NCBI GenBank assembly: GCA_004380135.1
Contig: QXCR01000188.1
Coordinates: 1-49,855 of the forward strand
DNA: 49,855 nucleotides
Direction: 5' to 3'
From: Stemphylium vesicarium
Lineage: Eukaryota > Ascomycota > Dothideomycetes > Pleosporales > Pleosporaceae
Shown: positions 1 to 8,455 of the stretch, piece after piece
Layout of the letters: the number at the start of each line of letters is the position of its first letter
Numbering within the stretch: the stretch's first letter is position 1
Position numbers and translations under genes: made by a program
Notes under the pieces: generated by a model
Databases searched by the model: none
The model's input: the letters and a program-made list of their open reading frames with translations, nothing else
What the model was told of the DNA's origin: nothing

Positions 1-128
1 CCGAGAGTCACTTGTGTCGATGGAAGGGGAATGAGGTGTGTGAGAAAGGATGTGCCTAGCTCGCCTGCGCCGAGGAGGAGGATCTTCTTTGGGCTTGACA
101 TGGTTGTACGAAGGAGTACGGCGTCCAT
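1..128 (-). CDS. NAD(P)-binding Rossmann protein, 5' part only (NmrA/isoflavone-reductase-like)
   Basis: Only the first 42 codons are in the window; the gene runs off the left edge. The first ATG is at 128 and a second in-frame ATG at 101. After the second Met the protein reads SSPKKILLLGAGELGTSF, a hydrophobic strand followed by the GxGxxG dinucleotide-binding loop. That start is typical of fungal NmrA-like or isoflavone-reductase-like oxidoreductases (family knowledge). The second Met puts the strand right at the N-terminus, as is usual in that family, so 101 may be the true start. The pyrimidine-rich stretch upstream (220-265, read on the minus strand) looks like a fungal core promoter. 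The substrate cannot be told from this fragment. Confidence 0.6.
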   Translation of the reverse strand, partial: MDAVLLRTTMSSPKKILLLGAGELGTSFLTHLIPLPSTQVTL

Positions 129-476
129 GGGCGGCGACGAGAGCATACTTGGGGAAGGAATGCGAGTGTATAGAAAAGCTGGGGACGCGGCGTTATGGTG
201 GAAGAGCGGTGGTAAGAAGAGTAGAGAAGAGGTGAGGAGAAGAGAAGAGAAGGGAAGAGAGGAATATCAGGACATATGAGATTTTGGTATTCATACACAT
301 ATACAAAACACAAGATTGCTGACCACATCAAGTGGGCGGGCTCTTCGGCGGGATCTTCTAAAAAGGGGATAATCATTTTAGAACATGGAACGCACCAACA
401 AGCATATTTTCCTCGGTCTAAGCGCTGAAAAGTACTCTCATTCCCTTGTTCTAAAGTCGCAAACCATGCAACCAAC
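129..476. other. Intergenic region with CT-rich promoter tract
   Basis: No convincing gene. On the minus strand bases 220-265 are almost pure pyrimidine, the type of tract often found just upstream of fungal transcription starts, here serving the gene at 1-128. The rest is 3' flank of the NADH dehydrogenase gene. An open frame at 56-475 minus lacks an ATG start and is rejected. Confidence 0.5.
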
Positions 477-2588
477 TTAGAAGTTCATCAAATCTGCATT
501 TTTTGTTAGCATAACCCCTCTGACTTGGGTTTCAATCTTGCACTTACCTCGTCCAAAAAGCGCTCGCTTAGTCCAATCCATAGCAAGCAAGCACCTTGTC
601 CTCAGACTGACGCTCTGCGCAAAGTACACACCTCTCCAGAGGTACACAGCCAACAAGCCACCGCTGATGCCATAGCCGTTGTAGTCGAAAATAGCCGCGT
701 TACCAATGTACGCGAGGGAGCCTAGATGCTTGTACTCAAACGCCTTGTAGACGGCATCGTCCAGGTCGCCGTAGTCGACATTGTTCATAGCCATGCCGGG
801 CGCGGCTTGAGCGATCTTGTTGAATTTGCGGCCGAGGTACTCGCCCTGCTGGTTAGCGCGCTGGGCAGTGGCAGGGAGGGAAGTAAGCTTGGAGTCGATC
901 TGGAAGAGAAGCTCTCTAAGCTCGCCGAAATCCAGGGTGCCGGACTTGTCCTTGTCGTACTGCTCGAAGAGCTTGTCGAGGCGGCGGAGATGGTTGGCTG
1001 CTTGGGGGAATCGCTGCTTGACGCGCTTGGCGATGCCGCGCCAGTCTGTGTAGGAGATTTGGAGTTTCTCGGGGTCCTTGCCCTTCTCCCATGCCGTGGT
1101 GCGGAGGAAGTTTACAATGTGGTCCGAGACGTTGTTTTGGACGGTTGCGCAGTCACCGATGGCGTAGACGTCACCGAGGGGTGAGCCATTCAGGCGGAGA
1201 TGCGTATCGGTTTCTAGAGCATGTTTGTTGTTTTGGCCGTCGAGTTTAGCAGCGAGGCGCTTGCAAAAGTCGGTTTGAGCGACACCAGTAGACCAAAGAC
1301 AGAATCCCATGGGAATTTCCTTGGTGACAACCTTGCCGTTTTCGTCTTTTTGGGAGAAGAGAATCTTGTCAGATTGCACCTCCTTGACACGCGAGTTGGT
1401 GAGAATATCAACCGAATCGTGTGCGAAACGCTGTTCGGCGTATTGGGATAGGGCTTCTTCGTAGGTGTTTAGGATGTGGCTGCGAGACTGGATGACGTGG
1501 ACGGAGATTTCGTTGCGCAACAGCCTAGGATAGAGCTTGCAAAGATCCTCATTGAGCATGTCGAACAGCTCAGCCGCAAATTCGACTCCAGTTGGTCCAC
1601 CACCGCAAACCACAAAAGACAAAAGCCTTCGCCTTTCCTCGTCCGTCGTTGTCGGCAGGCATGCGCCCTCAAGGTTCTTGACTACCTGGTTGCGGATAAT
1701 CCTAGCATCGCTGATATCCTTGAGGAAATGACAGTGTTCCAAGCCCTTGACGCCGTGCGAGTTTGAGACTGATCCGACACCAATCACCAGCTTATCATAT
1801 GGTACATAGAAGCGTTGTTCCACGCCATGGGCATCTGTAGCTGAGCACTCGATGAGCTTCTCCGAGAACTCTACATCTTCGGCCTTTGCTTTAAGGAAAT
1901 GCCCGCGCACCCTTCTGACGATTCTCCGGACGGGTTCGACGAGTGATCGCAGTTCCAGTGTGCCTACAGTGGCAGACGGCAGCATTGGTGTGAAGAGGAA
2001 GGTATTCGACGGCGATATGACGGTGACATGGTAGTCGTCTTCATTCAACTGCTTCAAAAGCGCCACGCTGCCCCATCCCGTACCCAATATGACCAGCTTC
2101 GGCTTGTGCTTGAGTTCCTTATTCTCTGGGCTTTCGTCGTCGTCGACAAAGTGGTTGGCAATTGGCAGGTTTTTCGGTCCACCCCTAGGTGGGTTCAAGG
2201 CAAGTTCTGATACAGGCAGATCCTCAGTAATTGGGTCCTCGTTGTATGTGTAGGCGTCGTAGACGAAGAATGCGACGACAAGCACGCCGCTCACCAGGAC
2301 AAAGGAGCCAAGCGTTGTCGCTGTCCTGTACGCAAATCGCCCAAGCCGTGACCGTGGCGCAGGGAGTGGCTTTGAAGAGGCGGTCCGTATCGCGGTGGAG
2401 GCGGGGTATTGCTTGCTCAACGGTGAGGCTTGTAGGGTAGCGCGTCTCGATGCGGATGATAAGCTTCTGGTCGAGGACGAGGCGCGGAATTGGGACGTCA
2501 GGGTTCGAGGTAATCTCCTGCAAAGCATAGAAGCTCTGGAAGTGGCATTGTAGCCGCGCGATAGCGACGCGGCCTGTCGTGGCAGCAT
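477..2588 (-). CDS. nde1: External alternative NADH:ubiquinone oxidoreductase with EF-hand (NDE1 type), mitochondrial
   Basis: Oxidises cytosolic NADH and passes electrons to ubiquinone without pumping protons, at the outer face of the mitochondrial inner membrane (family knowledge). Seen: an Arg/Ser-rich N-terminus suited to mitochondrial import, a membrane segment near residues 91-115, a first dinucleotide loop GTGWGS (169-174), a second loop GGGPTG (329-334), a flavin-contacting VYAIGDCAT near 474-482, and an EF-hand inserted before the C-terminus (DKDKSGTLDFGE, 545-556). The EF-hand marks the calcium-responsive external class known in Neurospora. A 54-base intron at 494-547 (donor GTAAGT, branch GCTAAC) is predicted. 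Removing it gives 685 residues ending in the family-like FGRDLMNF; retaining it stays in frame and gives 703. ATG at 2588. Confidence 0.93.
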   Translation of the reverse strand: MLPRQAASLSRGYNATSRASMLCRRLPRTLTSQFRASSSTRSLSSASRRATLQASPLSKQYPASTAIRTASSKPLPAPRSRLGRFAYRTATTLGSFVLVSGVLVVAFFVYDAYTYNEDPITEDLPVSELALNPPRGGPKNLPIANHFVDDDESPENKELKHKPKLVILGTGWGSVALLKQLNEDDYHVTVISPSNTFLFTPMLPSATVGTLELRSLVEPVRRIVRRVRGHFLKAKAEDVEFSEKLIECSATDAHGVEQRFYVPYDKLVIGVGSVSNSHGVKGLEHCHFLKDISDARIIRNQVVKNLEGACLPTTTDEERRRLLSFVVCGGGPTGVEFAAELFDMLNEDLCKLYPRLLRNEISVHVIQSRSHILNTYEEALSQYAEQRFAHDSVDILTNSRVKEVQSDKILFSQKDENGKVVTKEIPMGFCLWSTGVAQTDFCKRLAAKLDGQNNKHALETDTHLRLNGSPLGDVYAIGDCATVQNNVSDHIVNFLRTTAWEKGKDPEKLQISYTDWRGIAKRVKQRFPQAANHLRRLDKLFEQYDKDKSGTLDFGELRELLFQIDSKLTSLPATAQRANQQGEYLGRKFNKIAQAAPGMAMNNVDYGDLDDAVYKAFEYKHLGSLAYIGNAAIFDYNGYGISGGLLAVYLWRGVYFAQSVSLRTRCLLAMDWTKRALFGRGKCKIETQVRGVMLTKNADLMNF
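494..547 (-). other. Frame-neutral 54-base intron in nde1
   Basis: Donor GTAAGTGC at 547, branch-like GCTAAC, acceptor TGCAG ending at 494. The length is divisible by three and the intron holds no stop, so both spliced and retained transcripts reach the same TAA. Splicing restores the FGRD motif expected near the end of this family. Confidence 0.75.
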
Positions 2589-3206
2589 TGCGGAGTGTCG
2601 GAGCTGCAGCGATGCAGCTGGGAGCGGGAATGAAAGCCGGAGCTCAGGGAGGTGGTGGGTAGAATATGTCTACAGCAGGAATGCCAGCAATTGACCAACA
2701 ATTACAGAATTAAAGTTGGGGTATCATAGGAAAGGACAAGCGAATGTAGGATGAATATGTCACGGCTGCGTGGAAGACGGCTAGGGACGCTGGGAAGCGC
2801 GGAAATGTTCGTCGGATACTCAGGGTTACGTCACCATCACAGACGCCAGATGCTTGAAATCGGAGCTTGACGACCATTCATGCCGAGCGCGCCGTCAAGC
2901 CACACAAGCTTCGCCTGGCCCCTGTCAGACACGCGTGCTCGTAACGTGCTTCCGCACATTCCGATGGGCTTTTGCACATCATGCATCATCATAGTGACAA
3001 TACGCTGTGGGTATACAAAAGACGATAGACACGCCTACAAGCATCATCCCCGTCATTCACAGGAACATTTCCGGGCACCGAGCATCCAGCACATTGATCA
3101 AGGACGTGTTTCTGTCGTACAACAATATCACCATGTTCATGTCTGGCTATGTATGCGTACCTCCTAATGCGTATATACATCTCTAGTTTCATCTATCCCA
3201 TGTCCT
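2589..3206. other. Intergenic: nde1 upstream region and mdv1 3' flank
   Basis: Both neighbours are on the minus strand, so this holds the nde1 promoter and the mdv1 terminator. I see no gene, repeat or RNA here. Confidence 0.5.
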
Positions 3207-5326
3207 CTAACATGACCATACACCGACTGTGCCGTCCTTGCGTCCTTCTATAAGATATCCATCCTTGATTCTGACGTGTTCGATGGTGGAATACTTCGTT
3301 GTGTCGTTTTCGTCAGCACCAGGTCCACAGTTCCAGTGTCTTCCGTCCGTCTTGTCGTAAACCTTGACCACGTCCTCGCCGGCTGCAGTAACGATGCGGC
3401 GTGAGTCGAACATCATACTGGTAACGGCGTGGTCGTAAGCGTAGGCGTCGGCGATGGCGCCAGTTCGGAGATCCCAGATCTAAGCCATGTTAGTTGGTGA
3501 AGCGTGTGAAGAGGTAGATTAAACTTACGCGAATGCTCCTGTCGGCACTACCAGTGACAAGATGAACGTCGTCGAATTGGAGAGCAGTAACAGGACCCGT
3601 GTGGCCGACAAGACTTCGATGCACCTGCCCGCTTCGCAGATCCCATAGACGGACCATGCCATCTGCGGTACCGCAAGCCAGAGCGGCGTCGAAGACTTGG
3701 ATGGCTCCTACAAAATCGGCGGCAGCGTCGGTGGTGCGTCCGGTCTGTTTCCATGCCGAGTTGGTGGTGTTTGCGGCTGTTGCTTGAGCAGCGGCCCAGA
3801 GAACATCCAACGTCTGCACGCATCGTCCCTTGACCAGATCCCATTGCCTGAGCGTCTTGTCCGAAGAGCCAGAAACCAATGTGTCGCCGCGGAAATGGAG
3901 CGCAGTGACTTCGTCGACGTGTGACTCGAGAGAAAACATGGGGCAGTCTTGCATGCTAGTCGCTGGAGGCGCAGGGGGTGCGTCTTCCGAGTTTTCGAAT
4001 GCCAGACCATCCTCACTTTCTGAATCTTGTTTGTTTATCCGGTTGTCCATGGGCGCGTACTCGGCTCGGCTCAGGTCCCATAGTCGTATCGAAGCGTCCA
4101 TTGAACCGGTGGCGACAATGTTATCCTCGACCTGTAGACAGCGCACCGAAGATAGATGGCCCTCTAGCTGTCCTATGCACCTTCCAGCACTGAGATCCCA
4201 TACACGTACCGTGTCGTCGAGGGCAGCTGTGACCATCATGCCCCATGGCGCGTCAAAGTCCATGGCTGTGATGGACTCCATGTGCGCTGGTAGCTCCTTG
4301 ATCTTGGACCCCGACTGGAGATGTTCGTGGAGGACGGGCATGGACATGCGCTTGGAAAGTCGTTTCGCCTTGCCCTTGGTCTTGGGCGATGAAGGTATCT
4401 TCTGGTATATTGACTCGGACATGAACTCGCTCTTGCCTTCTGACTGCTCCTCGCTTGTCTGCGAGCCTGCAGTCTTGGGGGCCAGGGCAGCCTCGTCGTC
4501 CAGCTCTTCTTGCAGGTCCTCGATCTGGTTGTCCACGGTCAACAGATCCTGCTCGAGCTCGCCCTCTTCGAGTTCGAGCCCCGCCAGACGGTCGAGCACC
4601 ATCTTGCGCATCGTGTTGAGGTTCACAATCTTGTTGTCAATCTCGTGAATCTCGGCCACGCACATGTGTTTCCGCACTCCCATCATCTCCAACCGGTGGC
4701 CCATGCTGTTCCGTTGGCTCCTCAGCTTGCGCATCGACGGCGGTACATTGGGGTCCTCGTCCTCTACCCCGCCACCGATGAGGCGCTGCCCCCTCGCATT
4801 GTGGCTGCCATTTTTGCGCGGGTTGCTGTCGGGCTTGTCGGGCAACGAGGCCTCGAAGCCCTGGAACAGCGAAAACTCGCTGCTGTCCTCGGGAATGTTG
4901 GAGAGCAGGTCGTTCGGGATGTAGGACAGGGCGCGTTGCTGAATCTCGGGCACGGATATTCGCGAGCGCACAATCTCGCGGGGTGTGGTCTGGGCGAAAG
5001 AAAAGACGGATCGCTGCATCAAGGGCCGCCGAAGCTCGCGATGAAGCTCCCCGATAGCGTTCTGGTAGTGTTGGGTCACGCCCTCGGCGCCAATCAAGCT
5101 GCCTGCGGTCGCCGTGACTTTTTTACCAAAAGCTTGCAGATGGCGGGTCTAGCGAGCATTAGCATCACTCTGTGTGCGGTATTGGAAATTGCGGTGGGGC
5201 TACATCTGGCAGAGAGTCTATAAAGCTCCCTTCGTCATCGTCGTGCTGCTGTGAAAATCTCGGTGGGCGCGGACTTGTGGATCTCCCGCGGCCTGGTGAT
5301 CCATTGCGGGCGGTTGACGAGGCCAT
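3207..5326 (-). CDS. mdv1: Mitochondrial division protein 1 (WD40 fission adaptor)
   Basis: Adaptor that links the outer-membrane protein Fis1 to the dynamin Dnm1 during mitochondrial and peroxisomal fission (family knowledge). Three exons are predicted: 5326-5204, 5148-3529 and 3479-3207, with introns of 55 and 49 bases, giving 671 residues. Exon 1 supplies a low-complexity start. Exon 2 opens with TRHLQAFGKKV, a signature of fungal Mdv1 N-termini. A charged coiled coil lies at about 203-258, followed by seven or so WD40 repeats from about residue 320 (VRVWDL, IRLWDL, LRQWDL, VRLWDL, IRIWDL). The second intron interrupts a WD repeat, and splicing rebuilds SIRIWDLRTG exactly. ATG 5326 is the only in-frame ATG that precedes exon 1 without a stop. 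It shares a promoter with the chorismate mutase gene. Confidence 0.92.
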
Positions 5327-5722
5327 CCGAGCGCTGGGTGATGGAGGGGCGACGGCGGCGGGACGGGCAGGTCGAGCAATCGCGGTGTCAAAGCCCTCTT
5401 ATGTCATCATCTATAATATTGCTCGCGTGCGCATGTGGAGGGCCAATAGGCGGTGAGGCGCGTCGTGGTGGTGGTAGTGCTGCTGCTGCTGCTGCTGCGG
5501 TTGCGGGACAGGGCAGGCAGTCTTGGACGTCGAGCGTGTTGTTCAACGCACGAGGGTGGAGCTTACCCGTCGGCAGTACATCTGCGTCATCCGCCGAAGC
5601 TCAGCGCCGATGGTCGGGTTCTGACTGTTCCGTCACGGTCAGCGGCCACGCGCGCCGTCAGAAATGGCTGCACAACACCATTCACACGTTGATACTCGAA
5701 ATTGCGGGGCAGCGGATACAAC
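5327..5722. promoter_or_regulatory. Divergent promoter mdv1 / chorismate mutase
   Basis: 396 bases separate the two start codons, so both promoters lie here. It contains a TGC triplet repeat. I recognise no specific factor site. Confidence 0.55.
5478..5498 (+). repeat. (TGC)7 microsatellite
   Basis: Seven perfect TGC triplets in the divergent promoter, preceded by a GTGGTGGTGGTAG tract. Non-coding in both neighbouring gene models. Confidence 0.9.
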
Positions 5723-6623
5723 ATGGACGCTGCAATTGACCTCTCCGACGCTTCCAAGGCGCTTGACCTTGCCAACATCCGCTTCCAGCTCATGTACCTC
5801 GTGCTCCATTCATCGCGCCTGAGTCAAACTGATCGTGGACAGTCGTCTGGAGGACACAATCACCTTTCACCTGATAGAGCGCGTCCAGTTCCCCCTGAAC
5901 AAGACCATCTACGTCCCCGGCGGCGTCGACATTGGCGAGCCCAACACCAGCCTGTTTGACTGGATGCTCCGTGAGCAGGAGCGCCTACAGTCCCTCGTGC
6001 GCCGCTACCAGTCCCCCGACGAGTACCCCTTCTTCCCCCAAGTCCTCCAAGAGCCTATTCTCAAGCCCATCAACTACCCGCAAATACTGCACGCCAACAA
6101 TGTCAACGTGAACGCCCAGCTCAAGGACTGCTACATCAAGCACATCCTACCCGCAGCATGTCTGCAAACAGACCGCGAAGATAGGGGCGAGTCGCAGGAG
6201 AACTACGGCTCCTCAGCGACGTGCGATGTCTTGACCATTCAGGCTCTCTCGCGAAGGATACACTTTGGCAAGTTTGTCGCCGAGGCCAAGTTCCAGCAAG
6301 AGACGGAGCGCTTCATCAAGTTGATCAAGGACGAGGATCGAAAGGGCATCGACGAGGCCATTACAAATGCTGCCGTTGAGAAGAAGGTGTTGGAGAGGTT
6401 GAGACTGAAGGCGAAGACCTATGGCACTGATCCCGATCTTGGCGCCAATGGCTCATCCAAGGTCAATGCCGATGCCGTCGTTGGAATGTACAAGGTGCGT
6501 TCAACTGGACTCACGATATATGGCTGTACTAACTCTTCACAACAGGACTGGGTCATCCCACTCACCAAAGAAGTCGAAGTGGAATACCTGATGCAAAGGC
6601 TAAAGGGAACACAATGGGAGTAG
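5723..6623 (+). CDS. ARO7: Chorismate mutase (aromatic amino acid synthesis)
   Basis: Converts chorismate to prephenate, the first step toward phenylalanine and tyrosine; the fungal AroQ-type enzyme is activated by Trp and inhibited by Tyr (family knowledge). Three exons: 5723-5793, 5843-6494 and 6546-6623, giving 266 residues, the usual length. Seen: IRLEDTITFHLIERVQF near the start, the repeated LREQER helix, NVNVN..LKDCYIKHILP, the long helix with TCDVLTIQALSRRIHFGK, and the C-terminal WVIPLTKEVEVEYLMQR. Introns of 49 and 51 bases have acceptors GACAG and AACAG, and joining rebuilds FQLIRLEDT and MYKDWVIPL. Its substrate comes from the anabolic shikimate pathway, and the catabolic quinate cluster lies under 2 kb away. 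Confidence 0.95.
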
Positions 6624-6782
6624 ATTGCACACAATTTGTGGCAGTCTATCAACTCGGCCATCGCCAACATACATACCCTGAGCTGCTTGTGTGCTTAGAA
6701 AATAGACCTCGATACCCTCCACCGGCTGCCCCTTGATAACCATCATCCATCCATACCATCCAGAATACTCCTGCAAAGTTGC

Positions 6783-7814
6783 CTAGGTCACATTGTAGAG
6801 CTTCAGAACATGGGTATTCTTATCCATGCCACGTGCGTCCCTCTCCAAATGGCCCAAAGCTTTCTTCATTCTCTTGTTCCGCGTGCGATGACTGAACCAG
6901 TACCGCCACAGCCCATGACCTGCAGCACTCATCTGCAGCGCCATAGTCGTCATGGTCCCAGAGAGATACAGCAAAGCAGGAAAAGTATCATGGTCTCCGA
7001 TGAGGCATTCGAAGATTATAAAACCAATTGCGAGACCTGTGAACACACACCACCGCTGGTAGGCGTCGTTTCGATTGATGTGATACGCGGCCAACCCTGC
7101 CCAGACATATCCTATAATAGCCAAGGCCAAGAACCATGGCTGCTGCGTCAGACGGACCGGTAACCAACTGAGAGGAGTTGCTGCTTTAGAGTTGTTGCCT
7201 TTTTCGTATACGTCCATTGCATGGAGGCACTGGAGTTGACCACAGATGATGAGCCACGCGACCCAGAATTTTGAGTGCTCCGCATTCAACAAAACGATAC
7301 CATACGTAGAAGCAAGATTACTCTTCCAGTGCGGCTTTGCCTCTATGACACCGTGTTTGCGGAACACGGTGTCAAAGCCTCGTAGCAATTCGATCAGCGT
7401 TGTGGCAGCCTCTCCCTCGATGACCCATATCAGCGGCTTCGTGGCCCGACCAATGTTTCCGCGCTCCTGGAATACGTCCTCGATTAGATTAGTGAGATTT
7501 TTTGGATTGTTGGAGCATTTCTTCTTCCTGTATGACTCAATCTGCCCAAGATAGCTGTAGTCATATACACACGATGTCGGGTATCTTTCGGCCTGCTGGT
7601 AGTAACCTGATAGCCCCTCCGGAGGTTCGTATACGTAAACGACGTCGACAGCCTCGTCGTTTGCAGCCTCAAGTGCAGAAGGGGAGGGTGGCGTAGTGGG
7701 AGCATCGGCCATTTCTTTTTCGTCTTTGAGTGTATCTGTCATATTGCCAAGAGGAGATGGCGGGGTAGTGGGAGTCTCGATAATCCCCTTTTCATCTTTG
7801 AGCGTGTCTGCCAT
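6783..7814 (-). CDS. Four-pass membrane protein of unknown function
   Basis: I do not recognise the family. From ATG 7814 (good context, AACATGGCAG) it is 343 residues. Open frame continues upstream to 7883 but without an ATG, so an upstream exon is possible. Order: an acidic, proline-rich N-terminal region of two tandem 24-residue units, a soluble domain with many aromatic and charged residues (YSYLGQIESYRKKKC...), then four hydrophobic segments in the second half (around TYGIVLLNAEHSKFWVAWLI, WFLALAIIGYVWAGLAAY, WCVFTGLAIGFIIFECLI and FPALLYLSGTMTTMALQM), and a basic tail. It lies between chorismate mutase (convergent, 159 bases) and qutR. No sign it belongs to the quinate set. Confidence 0.7.
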   Translation of the reverse strand: MADTLKDEKGIIETPTTPPSPLGNMTDTLKDEKEMADAPTTPPSPSALEAANDEAVDVVYVYEPPEGLSGYYQQAERYPTSCVYDYSYLGQIESYRKKKCSNNPKNLTNLIEDVFQERGNIGRATKPLIWVIEGEAATTLIELLRGFDTVFRKHGVIEAKPHWKSNLASTYGIVLLNAEHSKFWVAWLIICGQLQCLHAMDVYEKGNNSKAATPLSWLPVRLTQQPWFLALAIIGYVWAGLAAYHINRNDAYQRWCVFTGLAIGFIIFECLIGDHDTFPALLYLSGTMTTMALQMSAAGHGLWRYWFSHRTRNKRMKKALGHLERDARGMDKNTHVLKLYNVT

Positions 7815-7817
7815 GTT
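7674..7817 (-). repeat. 72-base in-frame tandem duplication
   Basis: Two adjacent 72-base units (7746-7817 and 7674-7745) each encode N-M-x-D-T-L-K-D-E-K followed by a variable patch and then TPPSP or a close variant. The DNA copies differ at scattered sites, so the duplication is not brand new. It lies at the N-terminus of the membrane protein. Confidence 0.8.
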
Positions 7818-8455
7818 GCTAAGAGGGGCGTTGCCCAAACGTGATTGAAGTGACTTTGTCGTACCCGTGCAATTTAGACACAAGAAGAAGATCTAGCCTA
7901 GGTTTCCTTTCACCTAGTGTGAAGATGAAGTCGGAAGGTTAGTTAGGGCTAGTGCTGGAGTGCCCTTACCTATCGGCTCCCCGCAGGGTGTCAGTGTATG
8001 TTGGCCCCTACGTCATCCAGCTCATGTGGTACGCCTTGCAGAAGCAACGGTGAGAGCCAATGGCACGACCACAGAACCTGCAACTATAGCCGTCTTAGCC
8101 GACCCAGATTGGGATGCCTGAATGAGTGCTTTGCATGATCTCTTCTATTTGCTGGTACTATTTTCCTGCTTCGGAACCTCGCGCATTGCTTGCTTGGCAC
8201 AGGCCGCTAGCTCCGCCAGCAAAGGAAGGATCACTGCACGAAGAGCGCAAGCGAGTCTCCTTTCGATTCTCTTCAAAAAAACTTGAAGATCGCTTTGGGC
8301 CTTCGAACAAAGTCAGAAAATCAGAGACATTAGCCTTCTTTCGTAAAAGCTGCTGATCTCACATAGTGAGTCGTGGTTCATGCAAATTCAGGTTGCGGCA
8401 GAAATCCATAGCAGAATGTCCATGACCGTGACTATATCGTCCTTTTCAGGCTGAT
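7815..8455. other. Intergenic, about 640 bases
   Basis: Upstream of the membrane-protein gene and downstream of qutR. I see no convincing gene, tRNA or repeat. A short plus-strand frame at 8126-8356 shows no family features. Confidence 0.4.

Noticed and set aside
56..475. Minus-strand open frame of 139 codons
   Set aside because: Starts without ATG, overlaps the CT-rich promoter, and a better-supported gene start in another minus-strand frame lies at 101/128.
3830..4648. Plus-strand open frame of 272 codons
   Set aside because: Antisense to MDV1, Ser-rich with no motif.
4510..5223. Plus-strand open frame of 237 codons
   Set aside because: Antisense to the coiled-coil part of MDV1; Leu/Val/His-rich mirror of Glu/Asp/Lys codons and no recognisable domain.
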